Below, in pieces: positions 1-9,149 of a DNA stretch of 64,000 nt; the stretch's first letter is position 1; each line of letters opens with the position of its first letter. Made by a program: the position numbers and the translations under genes. Below the pieces are notes generated by a model. It saw only the letters and a list, made by a program, of their open reading frames with translations, did no database searches and was not told the origin of the DNA. This stretch comes from Aliiroseovarius zhejiangensis (GTDB lineage: Bacteria > Pseudomonadota > Alphaproteobacteria > Rhodobacterales > Rhodobacteraceae), in assembly GCF_014656375.1 (NCBI RefSeq), contig NZ_BNCH01000007.1:1-64000 (forward strand), read 5' to 3'.

Positions 1-691
1 GCTCCACACGACCGGTCACAACCGTGCCACGGCCCGAGATCGAGAACACGTCCTCGATCGGCAAGAGGAACGCACCGTCAACCGGACGGGCCGGCGTCGG
101 GATGAACTCGTCCACAGCCGCCATCAGCTCGCGGATCTTGTCTTCGCCGATATTGGCGTCACGGCCTTCCAGAGCGGCCAGGGCCGACCCTGCGATGATC
201 GGAATGTCGTCGCCGGGATAGCCGTATTCGGTCAGCAGTTCGCGGACTTCCATTTCCACCAGCTCAAGCAGCTCTTCGTCGTCCACCTGGTCAACCTTGT
301 TCATGAACACGACCATGGTCGGAATACCAACCTGGCGGCCCAGAAGGATGTGCTCGCGGGTCTGCGGCATCGGGCCGTCAGCGGCGTTCACAACCAGGAT
401 CGCGCCGTCCATCTGCGCCGCACCGGTGATCATGTTCTTCACATAGTCAGCGTGGCCGGGGCAGTCGACATGCGCATAGTGGCGCGCGTCGGTTTCATAT
501 TCCACATGCGCCGTCGAGATCGTGATCCCACGCGCTTTCTCTTCCGGTGCGCCGTCAATCTGGTCATACGCCTGGAAATCACCGAAATACTTGGTGATCG
601 CAGCGGTCAGCGTCGTCTTGCCGTGGTCAACGTGGCCAATCGTGCCGATGTTGACGTGCGGTTTGGAGCGTTCAAACTTTTCCTTAGCCAT
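1..691 (-). CDS. tuf: Elongation factor Tu, N-terminal part (gene runs off the window start)
   Basis: EF-Tu delivers aminoacyl-tRNA to the ribosome in a GTP-dependent way. The first 230 residues are visible and contain the G domain: the P-loop GHVDHGKT near residues 18-25, the effector segment RGITIS, the DCPGH switch II motif, and the NKVD guanine-specificity motif. The start is the ATG at 691, with the N-terminus [14 protein letters not shown] typical of the family. The C-terminal part lies outside the window. Whether this is one of two tuf copies cannot be told; no tRNA gene is seen in the 171 bases upstream, which hold no other gene. Confidence 0.98.
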   Translation of the reverse strand, partial: MAKEKFERSKPHVNIGTIGHVDHGKTTLTAAITKYFGDFQAYDQIDGAPEEKARGITISTAHVEYETDARHYAHVDCPGHADYVKNMITGAAQMDGAILVVNAADGPMPQTREHILLGRQVGIPTMVVFMNKVDQVDDEELLELVEMEVRELLTEYGYPGDDIPIIAGSALAALEGRDANIGEDKIRELMAAVDEFIPTPARPVDGAFLLPIEDVFSISGRGTVVTGRVE

Positions 692-862
692 GTGCCATAA
701 GCCTTGTATCTGATGGGGTTGCGCCGAACCCGGATTTATTATCGCGCGCTCACTACTCGGTCGCGCCGGGAAAATCAAGGCTTGCGTGACCCGGATCGCG
801 CGGAAAGCCAAGATTGTTTCATTTGGGAATGTCCGCCCCGGGAAACGCGCCGCGACCTTCCT

Positions 863-2038
863 CTAGTCTCCGTCAGGCCAGGCCTTCTTGTCTGGCAGGT
901 TCGTGTCGGGTTGCACGGCCGCTCCGTTCTGGCACACCGTTTGCAACGACCGCCAGGCTTCCGGCTCCAGCACCGCGCCATAGCTTCGCCCTTCGACAAC
1001 AGCGTCCTGCGCCGCCGCGATCCGTTTGCCCATCTGCGGATGCGACATGAAATGCGCCACGATCCCTTCCGCATCGCCATGTTCCGCCAGCAGACGTTCA
1101 AACATCGTGCCCAGCGCAGCAGGCGATACACCCGCCTTGTCCAGCAACTCATGGGCATAAACATCTGCCGCAGCTTCGGCGGACTGACTGTAGGAGGCAT
1201 TGATCAGTTGGTTGGCCAGAAACAGCGCAATCGTCCCTCCGGCGAAATCACCGAACAGAAGGCCCAACACACCCAGCGACCCCGCCGAGCGAAGCGCGTC
1301 ACGGGTCGGGTCGCGATTGACCACATGGCCGATTTCATGCGCCAGCACGGCGGCAATCTCTTCAGCGTTTTCGGCCTGCTCGATCAAGCCCCGGAAAAAG
1401 ACGACGCGCCCGCCAGGCAGGGCAAAGGCGTTGACCATATCATGATCCAGAATGTGGATTTGCACGTCATATGGCAGGTCCGAGGCTGGGTTCAGCTTGT
1501 CATACATTGCCTGCATCGCCGCAGTGCCCGCCGGGGCGTCGCAGATCGGCGTGCCGACCAGCCCCGTTTCGTCCAGCGCCATGCGGATCTGTTCAAATGT
1601 GGTGTCCCCCAGCGCCTTCTCGCCCTCGGGCGGCAGCATCACGGCCAGTTGGGCTGCCATCATCGGGACCAGCACGAAGATGATCGCTGCGACGGATACG
1701 ACCGCCCCACCGGCCCAGGCCATCAATTTGGGAAATGTGATCACCCGGTCACGTTTCCCAAGACGTGGCGCGCGGGCGCGCAGTTGCGATTGCAGGGTCT
1801 TGTCGCGCAGATAGAGCCGCGAAAGCCTGTCGCCAGAACGGCTGATCACCAGTGTTTCCGTGTCGGCCTGATCGGGTTCGGCCCGCACGTCAGCCCAAGG
1901 CCAGATCAACATTTGTTCATCGGGCAGGGAAAGTTCGACCCCTTCGGTTTGCAAGCGCACCGCAACACGGGTCAGGACCGCGCGGTCGCCTGCAACGAAA
2001 TCCGCGAATACGACGGGGGACGTTGGTGCGCCGGTCAT
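863..2038 (-). CDS. M48-family zinc metalloprotease, membrane anchored
   Basis: This 391-residue protein has the gluzincin motif HEIGH at residues 234-238, and E288 in SAEAAAD fits the third zinc ligand of M48 peptidases. A hydrophobic segment near residues 105-130 probably anchors it in the inner membrane, after a roughly 100-residue N-terminal domain with no motif I recognise. The start ATG overlaps the stop of the upstream YjgN-like gene by 4 bases, so the two are probably translationally coupled. The substrate is unknown; membrane protein quality control or peptidoglycan-related processing are possibilities by family analogy only. Confidence 0.9.
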   Translation of the reverse strand: MTGAPTSPVVFADFVAGDRAVLTRVAVRLQTEGVELSLPDEQMLIWPWADVRAEPDQADTETLVISRSGDRLSRLYLRDKTLQSQLRARAPRLGKRDRVITFPKLMAWAGGAVVSVAAIIFVLVPMMAAQLAVMLPPEGEKALGDTTFEQIRMALDETGLVGTPICDAPAGTAAMQAMYDKLNPASDLPYDVQIHILDHDMVNAFALPGGRVVFFRGLIEQAENAEEIAAVLAHEIGHVVNRDPTRDALRSAGSLGVLGLLFGDFAGGTIALFLANQLINASYSQSAEAAADVYAHELLDKAGVSPAALGTMFERLLAEHGDAEGIVAHFMSHPQMGKRIAAAQDAVVEGRSYGAVLEPEAWRSLQTVCQNGAAVQPDTNLPDKKAWPDGD

Positions 2039-3216
2039 ATCGCGGCCCCCACATCCAAGGCTTCGGCGAAGCCCTCTGCTTCGGCAAATTCATCCCGGTC
2101 GCGTTGGGTGATCTGGTGCAGGTCATCGGCATTCACGATCCGCGTCACCTCGGCGAAATGTGCGGTGATGGGCAGGGTGATCCAGGCATGTGTCATCGCA
2201 CGATAGCTCAGGAAGATCGCGAAATAGATCAGGATCATGATCGGGGCGCCTGCGGCCATCATCGCTTCGATCTGATCCGGGTTCTCAAGGTCAAAACTCC
2301 CGCCACCGCCGCCGACTGCAGCCAGAACCAGACCCGTGGCGACAAGCACCAATCCGGTGAACACGAGATAAATCAGGAACCAGCCCAGCGCATATATGCC
2401 GATGATGGTCCAGGGTCGGGGTGTTGTGCGAAACCGCATGTCGCCCAGTTCTTTGGCTTCTGTCAGTCGCTTGAAGCTGTCGGCCCGCCAATAGGCCAGG
2501 CCATAGATGCCCCATGGCACGGTCAGCAGAAACGCCGCGAGCCAGGCCGGGTTGTCAAAGGCGGCGGCCATGCCACCAGCCACCGCTGACAGGACCAGCG
2601 GGTAATAGACGTGCTTCATGGATCCAAACAACATCCCGCGCCGCCCACCCTGCACGAACTGCTGGTTGCCGAAATAGGTGTGGTTGGTCTTGTATTTCTC
2701 AAGCCAAAGCGTGGTCAGTGGCCAAGCCAGCCCGAGCGTCGCAATGGCAAGACCCCAATGTACCATCGCCCGCCACGCATAACCCCAAGCCCCCGGTTCC
2801 AACCCGAACCGGATGCCGCGCCAGCGGGTGCGGGCCAGAATGTATCTGCGCGCGCGGTACTGCGCGAAAAAGATGATGGGGGCGAGACCCGCAAGGCTGA
2901 GCAGATAGGCCGCGACATTTCCCTGCAACCAGGCAAAGCTGATATACATCAGGATCAGGTTCACCACGCCGATATAAAACGCCATGAACACAACGGCGAC
3001 CAAGAAGCCAAGCAGCTTTTCCAACGGGTCGCCCACATATTCCAGCGGGATGCCTCCGGGGCGAATGGCGCTCCAATAATACCGCCGCAAGCGTGTTTTG
3101 GCCCAGAAGCGATAGAAGCCAAGCGTCAGGATGGTCAGAAGACCGGTTCGCAGCGCCAATCCCAACATCGGACCTTTGCGCCCGGAATACATGATGTTCA
3201 GATCAGTGAGCGGCAT
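2035..3216 (-). CDS. YjgN/DUF898-family multi-pass inner membrane protein
   Basis: The 393-residue protein has repeated hydrophobic segments with the family-typical patterns LTLGFYRFWAKTRLRRYYW near the N-terminus and ATLGLAWPLTTLWLEKYKTN mid-protein, which I recognise as DUF898 (YjgN) repeats. About seven to eight membrane helices can be inferred. It starts 3 bases after the parC stop codon and overlaps the M48 protease gene by 4 bases, so parC, this gene and the protease look like one transcription unit. No biochemical role is established for the family; a link to the adjacent membrane protease is inference from coupling. Confidence 0.88.
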   Translation of the reverse strand: MPLTDLNIMYSGRKGPMLGLALRTGLLTILTLGFYRFWAKTRLRRYYWSAIRPGGIPLEYVGDPLEKLLGFLVAVVFMAFYIGVVNLILMYISFAWLQGNVAAYLLSLAGLAPIIFFAQYRARRYILARTRWRGIRFGLEPGAWGYAWRAMVHWGLAIATLGLAWPLTTLWLEKYKTNHTYFGNQQFVQGGRRGMLFGSMKHVYYPLVLSAVAGGMAAAFDNPAWLAAFLLTVPWGIYGLAYWRADSFKRLTEAKELGDMRFRTTPRPWTIIGIYALGWFLIYLVFTGLVLVATGLVLAAVGGGGGSFDLENPDQIEAMMAAGAPIMILIYFAIFLSYRAMTHAWITLPITAHFAEVTRIVNADDLHQITQRDRDEFAEAEGFAEALDVGAAI

Positions 3217-3219
3217 CGG

Positions 3220-5553
3220 TCAGTCAAATTTGTTGTCACGCGGGAAACCATGCGGCGGGGCCTTGCCCACGCCTGCCCGCTTGCCCAGCCAAGGCGACAT
3301 GTCTGCCTCGGTCCGGGTGCGGTCGCCCGTGGCGGGCCATGACAGACCGGCCTCCCAATCGAAGGTCTTGAGGTCAGATAATCCGCCATCCAGTTCAAGC
3401 ACACCCTGCTTGCCGCGTGCGCTGTTGTATTTCTGAAGCCGCACACCTTTGCCGCGCGTCATCTCGTTGATCTCGGCCACCGGGAAGACAAGCAGCTTGC
3501 GGTTCTCGGATACAATCGCGACATGATCGCCTTCGACCGGCTTGCAAATCTTGGCGCGGGCATCGCCCACGTTCAGCACCTGTTTGCCATTCTTGGTCTG
3601 CGCCAGAACGTCATCTTCGCCCACGATAAACCCGTTGCCCGCTGTCGAGGCCACCAGCAAGCGCCGTCCCGGCTGGTGAATGAACAGGTCCACGATCTCG
3701 GCCTCGTTCGGCAGATCCACCATCAGGCGCAGGGGTTCGCCCATACCGCGCCCGCCGGGCAGGTTGGCCGCCGACAGCGTGAAGAACTTGCCGTTCGAAT
3801 CGAAGACCAGCAGCTTGTCGGTGGTTTCAGCGTGGAAGATGAAGCGGGGGCCGTCGCCATCGCGGAACTTCAGTTCGCGCGTCAGGTCGATATGGCCTGA
3901 CATGGCGCGTATCCACCCCATTTGCGAGCAGACCACGGTGATCGGTTCTTTCTCGATCATCGCTTCCAGCGGCACGTCCTCGACCTCGCCCGCCTCGGCG
4001 AACTGGGTGCGCCGGGCGCCGCCTTCGTAATCCTTGCCAAACAGCTTCTTGGTTTCTTTCAACTGCTCGGAAATGCGCGCCCATTGCAGGCTTTCACTGT
4101 CCAAAAGATCCTCAAGCCCCGCGCGTTCTTCCATCAACTCGTCGCGTTCGCGGACCAGTTCGATTTCTTCCAAGCGGCGCAGACTGCGCAGGCGCATGTT
4201 GAGGATCGCATCGACCTGCACTTCGGACAGTTCGCCCTCGCCGGGGGGCGGGCTGACATAGTCAGACTCGCTCATCGCGCGGACGTGGTCACGGCCCCAA
4301 TCCTCGCGCATCAGGGCGGGTTTGGGGTCGTCGTCATAGCGAATAATGTCGATCACGCGATCAAGGTTCAGAAAGGCGACAATGAAGCCTTCCAATACCT
4401 CAAGCCGGTGGTCGATCTTTTCCATCCGGTGGGTCGAGCGGCGCAGCAGCACGTCACGGCGATGGTCAAGAAAGGCGCGCAGCACCTCTTTCATCGAACA
4501 GACCTTCGGCGTCACCCCGTCTATCAGCACGTTCATGTTCAGGCTGAACCGTGTCTCAAGGTCCGAGTTGCGGAACATCAGGTTCATCAGAAGCTCGGCA
4601 TCCACATTCTTGGATTTCGGCTCCAGCACGATGCGGATATCGTCGGCGCTTTCGTCGCGAATATCGCCAAGGATCGGGACCTTCTTGGTCTGGATCAACT
4701 CGGCGATCTTTTCGATCAGCTTCGACTTTTGAACCTGATACGGAATCTCGGTTACAACGACCTGCCACTGGCCACGGCCCAGATCCTCGATCTCCCATTT
4801 GCAGCGCAGACGGAAAGACCCGCGCCCGGTGCGATAAGCCTGCGCGATGTTTTCACGCGGCTCGACAATTACGCCGCCGGTTGGGAAATCCGGGCCGGGC
4901 ACATAGTTCAGAAGCGTGTCGTCTCGCGCATCGGGCACCTTGATCAGATGCAGGCAGGCGTCGATCAGCTCGGCAATGTTGTGCGGCGGAATATTGGTGG
5001 CCATGCCGACGGCAATCCCGGACGAGCCATTGGCCAGCAGATTCGGAAACTCGGCGGGCAGAACCACCGGTTCCGTCAGGCGCCCGTCATAGTTGTCACG
5101 AAAATCGACCGCGTTTTCGTCCAGCCCTTGCAACATGGCCTCGGCCACGAAGGTCATCCGCGCTTCTGTGTATCTGCTGGCGGCTGGATTATCACCGTCG
5201 ATATTGCCAAAGTTCCCCTGCCCATCGACCAGCGGATAACGCACCGCGAAATCCTGCGCCAGACGCGCCATCGCGTCATAGATCGCAGCGTCCCCGTGGG
5301 GGTGGAAATCCCCCATCGTGTCACCAGAAATCTTGGCGGATTTCAAAAACTTGCCACCAGATGCCAGCTTCAGCCGCGACATCGCGTAAAGGATGCGGCG
5401 GTGCACCGGTTTCAGACCATCGCGCGCGTCCGGCAAAGCCCGGTGCATGATGGTCGACAGGGCATAGGTCAGGTAACGATCCCCGATCGCCCGGCGCAAC
5501 GGCTCGGACAAGGTTGGGGAGTTTTCGTTGCTGTCATCGGTCAATTCGTTCAT
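3220..5553 (-). CDS. parC: DNA topoisomerase IV subunit A
   Basis: ParC with ParE decatenates daughter chromosomes. The 777-residue product has the GyrA/ParC core: RYLTYALSTIMHRALPDARDG at the N-terminus, the GDFHPHGD loop, and the catalytic tyrosine Y128 in AASRYTEARM. It is assigned to ParC rather than GyrA because the C-terminal region is short, has no clear GyrA-box, and reads like the alphaproteobacterial ParC. The ATG at 5553 (MNELTDDS) is chosen over an in-frame upstream start at 5634 because the upstream extension is not family-like; the Shine-Dalgarno is weak for either. It is divergent from the SH3 gene across a 239-base gap. Confidence 0.93.
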   Translation of the reverse strand: MNELTDDSNENSPTLSEPLRRAIGDRYLTYALSTIMHRALPDARDGLKPVHRRILYAMSRLKLASGGKFLKSAKISGDTMGDFHPHGDAAIYDAMARLAQDFAVRYPLVDGQGNFGNIDGDNPAASRYTEARMTFVAEAMLQGLDENAVDFRDNYDGRLTEPVVLPAEFPNLLANGSSGIAVGMATNIPPHNIAELIDACLHLIKVPDARDDTLLNYVPGPDFPTGGVIVEPRENIAQAYRTGRGSFRLRCKWEIEDLGRGQWQVVVTEIPYQVQKSKLIEKIAELIQTKKVPILGDIRDESADDIRIVLEPKSKNVDAELLMNLMFRNSDLETRFSLNMNVLIDGVTPKVCSMKEVLRAFLDHRRDVLLRRSTHRMEKIDHRLEVLEGFIVAFLNLDRVIDIIRYDDDPKPALMREDWGRDHVRAMSESDYVSPPPGEGELSEVQVDAILNMRLRSLRRLEEIELVRERDELMEERAGLEDLLDSESLQWARISEQLKETKKLFGKDYEGGARRTQFAEAGEVEDVPLEAMIEKEPITVVCSQMGWIRAMSGHIDLTRELKFRDGDGPRFIFHAETTDKLLVFDSNGKFFTLSAANLPGGRGMGEPLRLMVDLPNEAEIVDLFIHQPGRRLLVASTAGNGFIVGEDDVLAQTKNGKQVLNVGDARAKICKPVEGDHVAIVSENRKLLVFPVAEINEMTRGKGVRLQKYNSARGKQGVLELDGGLSDLKTFDWEAGLSWPATGDRTRTEADMSPWLGKRAGVGKAPPHGFPRDNKFD

Positions 5554-5792
5554 AATCGTTGTGTATCGAGTGCTGTCGGAAGGGTAAAGCTGCTGCGGGA
5601 AAGGTTGACGAACTTTCCCCTGATATTTTTGCAAGACACGGTGTTCATTTTAACACCAAGCTGACGAACTCCTGCTTATACGTTGTCTGCAAGGGCTGAC
5701 ATACGGAACCAAGACAAGGGTCGTGCGTTAAGCGATTGAACAGAAGATCAAAAAGATCTCGCCAAGGGTAAATGGTTTAAAGGGGATTTAAG

Positions 5793-6386
5793 ATGGGGAT
5801 TATCAAACTAAGCTGCCTGACACTCGGGGCGCTCGGCGTGGCGATGCTGCATTTCGGCCGCGATGACGGTCTGCCCGTTGACCGGATCGGGCGCGAACCA
5901 ACCATTGCGCAGGACACGATCGTGCCGGTGTCAGCCGCACTCGACCCGGGGATCGCAGGCTCGCCTGAAATTGCCGAAGGTGAAATTATCGCAACCGCAA
6001 ATGCAACCCCGGCGGCTCAAGCGCCGAAAGCGGCGGCACCTGCGCGCCTTGTGGCGGTGCCAGTTATGCTGGCAAGCGCATCGACGCCACAAACGCCTGC
6101 GGAACTTGCCGAAGCTCAGGCGCGAAAGATGGCGTCAAACATCACAACCGCAACCCCGGCTGCGGCCAGCCTGACTACCGACGCCTTTCCTACGGTCTTT
6201 GTCAGCGGCACAACCGTGAACATGCGCGCCGGGCCGTCGACCAAACATGGTGTCGTGGCAAAATTGACCTACGGGACCGAGGTTTATGACATGGGCACAA
6301 CCGCCAGCGGGTGGAGCCAGATCAAAGTGTTGGACACCGGAGCGCGGGGTTTCATGGCAACGCGTTTTCTGGTGTCGCAGCTTTAA
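5793..6386 (+). CDS. Exported protein with a C-terminal bacterial SH3 domain
   Basis: This 197-residue protein has a hydrophobic N-terminal segment (about residues 3-20), a long Ala/Pro/Thr-rich linker to about residue 130, and a C-terminal SH3b domain (FVSGTTVNMRAGPSTKHGVVAKL, then GWSQIKVL and GFMATRFL). Bacterial SH3 domains often bind peptidoglycan, so a periplasmic cell-wall-associated role is likely. No catalytic domain is present. The ATG follows a clear AAAGGGG ribosome site. In its upstream region an AGATC-A5-GATCT palindrome lies at 5745-5759. Confidence 0.82.
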   Translation: MGIIKLSCLTLGALGVAMLHFGRDDGLPVDRIGREPTIAQDTIVPVSAALDPGIAGSPEIAEGEIIATANATPAAQAPKAAAPARLVAVPVMLASASTPQTPAELAEAQARKMASNITTATPAAASLTTDAFPTVFVSGTTVNMRAGPSTKHGVVAKLTYGTEVYDMGTTASGWSQIKVLDTGARGFMATRFLVSQL

Positions 6387-6510
6387 CCGTCCGGCAAATG
6401 CCTGAAATCAGCCCCGAATGACGCGGCCGACCACAGGTACGCGTCATTTTCCGTTGACCCCATCGCGCCAGACCGCCTTAGTGCTGCCTGCGCGAAACAG
6501 GGATCACCAC

Positions 6511-7347
6511 ATGACCACACCAACAAAATCCATCCTGATCACCGGGTGCTCGTCGGGTATCGGCTATGACGCGGCGCACGCGTTGGCCAAACGCGGCTGG
6601 CGGGTCTTTGCGACCTGCCGGAAAGACGCTGACTGCGAACGACTGCGTGCCGAAGGGCTGGAAAGCGTCGTCCTGGATCACGCGGATGCTGCCAGCATGG
6701 ACGCCGCCATGGCCGAGGTTCTGAACCGCACCGGTGGCACACTGGGCGCGCTGTTCAACAACGGGGCGTTTGCGATTCCCGGTGCTGTCGAAGACCTGCC
6801 CACCGATGCTCTGCGGTCGATTTTTGAGACGAACCTGTTTGGTTATCACCACCTGACTCGCCTTGCCCTGCCGGTGATGCGGGCGCAGGGACATGGGCGG
6901 GTGGTCAACAACTCGTCCGTTCTGGGGTTTGCGGCCATGCCGTGGCGCGGGGCGTATGTGGCGTCAAAATTCGCGTTGGAGGGCCTGACCGACACGCTGC
7001 GGCTTGAGATGCGAAGCACCAACATCAAGGTGATCCTGATCGAGCCCGGCCCGATCACCACGAAAATCCGCCAGAACGCACAACCGCATTTCGAACGCTG
7101 GATCGACTGGGAAAACAGCCCGCGCCGCAACCTCTATGCCAAACTGCGCGAGCGGCTTTATGACGACAGCGGCACGCCCGACCGGTTCGAACTGCCGCCA
7201 TCGGCGGTCACTGATAAGCTGATCCATGCGCTGGAAAGCCAGAATCCAAAGCCGCGCTACTACGTCACCACGGCGACCCGTATCGCAGGGATTGCCCGGC
7301 GGGTTCTGTCGACCCGGGTGGGGGATCGCCTGACGCCCAACGGCTAA
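6511..7347 (+). CDS. Short-chain dehydrogenase/reductase (classical SDR)
   Basis: The 278-residue protein shows the classical SDR pattern: cofactor motif TGCSSGIG at residues 11-18, NNGA at 83-86, a catalytic serine at 135/136 and the YxxxK pair Y149/K153. The position after beta-strand 2 carries CRKDAD, so cofactor preference (NAD or NADP) cannot be read with certainty. The ATG at 6511 is preferred over one at 6418 because ACAGGGA precedes it and the TGxxxGIG motif then sits at the usual distance. The substrate is unknown; the family covers many hydroxysteroid, polyol and acyl substrates. Confidence 0.9.
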   Translation: MTTPTKSILITGCSSGIGYDAAHALAKRGWRVFATCRKDADCERLRAEGLESVVLDHADAASMDAAMAEVLNRTGGTLGALFNNGAFAIPGAVEDLPTDALRSIFETNLFGYHHLTRLALPVMRAQGHGRVVNNSSVLGFAAMPWRGAYVASKFALEGLTDTLRLEMRSTNIKVILIEPGPITTKIRQNAQPHFERWIDWENSPRRNLYAKLRERLYDDSGTPDRFELPPSAVTDKLIHALESQNPKPRYYVTTATRIAGIARRVLSTRVGDRLTPNG

Positions 7348-7420
7348 GCGCGGCCGATTGCCCCTCGCCTTTTTGGCGTCACGGCGCTATCTCATCAGGA
7401 ACTTAACCCGAGGATATTTC

Positions 7421-7627
7421 ATGTTCGACGACCCGTTATTTCTGATTGTTGCCGTTGCCTGCGGTGCCGTGGTCATCATCCTGATGCTGGGCATCGGATC
7501 GTTTGGCATCGGTGGCGAGACGTCGCGGAAATACTCGAACAAGATGATGCGGTGGCGGGTTGCGGCGCAGGCCATCGCCATTGCACTGATCCTTCTGTTT
7601 GTCTGGCTGCGCGGAGGAAATGGCTGA
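7421..7627 (+). CDS. Twin-transmembrane-helix small protein (HIG1-like)
   Basis: The 68-residue protein consists of two hydrophobic helices (about residues 5-27 and 46-62) separated by a polar stretch GGETSRKYSNKMMRWR, the pattern of HIG1-domain-like small membrane proteins. The ATG at 7421 follows CGAGGAT. The stop codon overlaps the start of the adenosyltransferase gene, so the two are coupled. HIG1 proteins in other organisms associate with respiratory complexes; a similar role here is inference. Confidence 0.8.
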   Translation: MFDDPLFLIVAVACGAVVIILMLGIGSFGIGGETSRKYSNKMMRWRVAAQAIAIALILLFVWLRGGNG

Positions 7628-8199
7628 TGGTAGTTCTGAACAAGATTTACACCCGTACCGGGGATAAGGGCGAAACCGCTTTGGGCGACGGATCGCGCGT
7701 GGCCAAGCATTCAGCCCGCGTGGATGCCTATGGCACCGTGGACGAAACCAATGCCACGATCGGTTTGGCGCGGCTGCACGCCGAGGGGGACACAGACGCC
7801 GCCCTTGCCCGCATCCAGAACGATCTGTTCGATCTGGGCGCTGATCTATGCCGCCCTGAAATGGCCAAGGATGCCGAGGCCGAATACCCACCCCTGCGCA
7901 TGGCGCAGGAGCAGGTCGACCGGCTGGAGGCCGAGATCGACGCGATGAACAAGGCGCTGGAACCGTTGCGCAGTTTCATCCTGCCCGGCGGGTCCGCCCT
8001 GGCGGCGCATCTGCACCTGTCGCGCACGGTCAGCCGCCGCGCCGAACGTCTGGCCACCGAACTGGCCGCGCAGGAGCATGTGAACCCGGTGGCGGTGAAA
8101 TACCTGAACCGCCTGTCCGACTGGTGCTTTGTCGCAGCCCGCGTGGCCAATGACGACGGCAAGGCCGACGTGCTTTGGGTGCCGGGCGCCAACCGATAG
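7627..8199 (+). CDS. PduO-type corrinoid adenosyltransferase
   Basis: This 190-residue enzyme transfers the 5'-deoxyadenosyl group of ATP to cob(I)alamin or cob(I)yrinate diamide, making adenosylcobalamin. The N-terminal ATP-binding motif IYTRTGDKGETAL and the C-terminal LNRLSDWCFVAARVAN are typical of the PduO/MMAB family. Its ATG overlaps the stop of the preceding small membrane protein gene by one base. The coenzyme would serve methylmalonyl-CoA and ethylmalonyl-CoA mutases, consistent with mcd and the corrin operon elsewhere in the window. Confidence 0.92.
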   Translation: MVVLNKIYTRTGDKGETALGDGSRVAKHSARVDAYGTVDETNATIGLARLHAEGDTDAALARIQNDLFDLGADLCRPEMAKDAEAEYPPLRMAQEQVDRLEAEIDAMNKALEPLRSFILPGGSALAAHLHLSRTVSRRAERLATELAAQEHVNPVAVKYLNRLSDWCFVAARVANDDGKADVLWVPGANR

Positions 8200-8305
8200 A
8201 CCCGCCGCAACACCGGTGACATGCCACATATCGGAAACATTCTCGTAACGAATCCCCGTCAAAAGCAAAAAACGCGGCGTCCTTTGGACAGAACGTGACG
8301 ATTTT

Positions 8306-8369
8306 GCGCTGTTTTCAGCGCCCTTGACCCGGTAAACGGGTGTGGAACTGAGACCGCCCCATTCGGGGC
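8306..8369 (+). promoter_or_regulatory. Three consecutive inverted repeats in the etfBA leader
   Basis: Between the adenosyltransferase gene and etfB lie three short perfect inverted repeats in a row: GCGCTG-TTTT-CAGCGC (8306-8321), ACCCG-GTAAA-CGGGT (8327-8341) and GCCCC-ATTC-GGGGC (8356-8369). The last ends 6 bases before the GGGAG ribosome site of etfB. They could be operators or stem-loops in the mRNA leader. No run of T follows any of them, so none is a good intrinsic terminator. Confidence 0.5.
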
Positions 8370-8390
8370 CTAATTGGGAGAGACACGCCA

Positions 8391-9149
8391 ATGAAGGTGC
8401 TTGTGCCTGTGAAGCGCGTGATCGACTACAACGTGAAAGTTCGTGTGAAAGCGGACGGATCAGGTGTCGATCTTGCAAACGTGAAAATGTCGATGAACCC
8501 CTTCGACGAAATCGCCGTCGAAGAGGCGATCCGCCTGAAGGAAGCTGGCAAGGCGGACGAAATCGTCGTCGTGTCGATCGGCGTGAAGCAATCTCAGGAA
8601 ACCCTGCGCACCGCGCTGGCGATGGGGGCGGACCGCGCGATTCTGGTGGTGGCCGCCGAAGACGTGCACACCGACATCGAACCGCTGGCGGTGGCCAAGA
8701 TTCTGGCGAAGGTCGTGGAAGAAGAAAAACCCGACATCGTTCTGGCGGGCAAGCAAGCCATCGACAACGACATGAACGCCACCGGTCAGATGCTGGCGGC
8801 CCTGCTGGGCTGGTCGCAAGGCACCTTTGCGTCGGAACTGAATATCGAGGGCGACAACGCCGTTGTGACCCGCGAAGTTGATGGCGGTCTGCAAACGATC
8901 AAGGTCTCGATGCCAACGATCGTCACTGTCGATCTGCGCTTGAACGAACCGCGCTATGCGTCCCTTCCGAACATCATGAAAGCGAAGAAAAAGCCGCTGG
9001 ACGAAAAGACCGCCGCCGATTACGGCGTCGATACCGCCCCGCGCCTTGAGATCGTCAAGACCGAAGAACCAGCCGCCCGTGCGGCCGGGATCATCGTCGG
9101 CTCGGTCGACGAGTTGGTAGAGAAACTTAAAGAAGCGGGGGCTGTATAA
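8391..9149 (+). CDS. etfB: Electron transfer flavoprotein subunit beta
   Basis: EtfB (252 residues) binds AMP and, with EtfA, carries electrons from acyl-CoA dehydrogenases to ETF-ubiquinone oxidoreductase. The N-terminus [20 protein letters not shown] and the ETF-beta signature region around [22 protein letters not shown] are diagnostic. The ATG follows TTGGGAGAG. The stop TAA shares a base with the etfA start. Likely electron donors encoded in this window are Mcd and the DmdC-like dehydrogenase. Confidence 0.97.
   Translation: MKVLVPVKRVIDYNVKVRVKADGSGVDLANVKMSMNPFDEIAVEEAIRLKEAGKADEIVVVSIGVKQSQETLRTALAMGADRAILVVAAEDVHTDIEPLAVAKILAKVVEEEKPDIVLAGKQAIDNDMNATGQMLAALLGWSQGTFASELNIEGDNAVVTREVDGGLQTIKVSMPTIVTVDLRLNEPRYASLPNIMKAKKKPLDEKTAADYGVDTAPRLEIVKTEEPAARAAGIIVGSVDELVEKLKEAGAV

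Noticed and set aside
692-862. tRNA gene upstream of tuf, as found beside tuf in some genomes
   Set aside because: No cloverleaf or T-loop consensus could be seen on either strand; only a possible promoter region remains.
704-2206. Long plus-strand reading frame of 500 codons opposite the M48 protease gene
   Set aside because: It lies antisense to two well-supported genes, has arginine/histidine/glutamine-rich composition typical of high-GC antisense frames and matches no family.
3922-5664. Plus-strand 580-codon frame opposite parC
   Set aside because: It is the antisense shadow of parC; the composition (His, Gln, Val rich) and lack of any motif argue against a gene.
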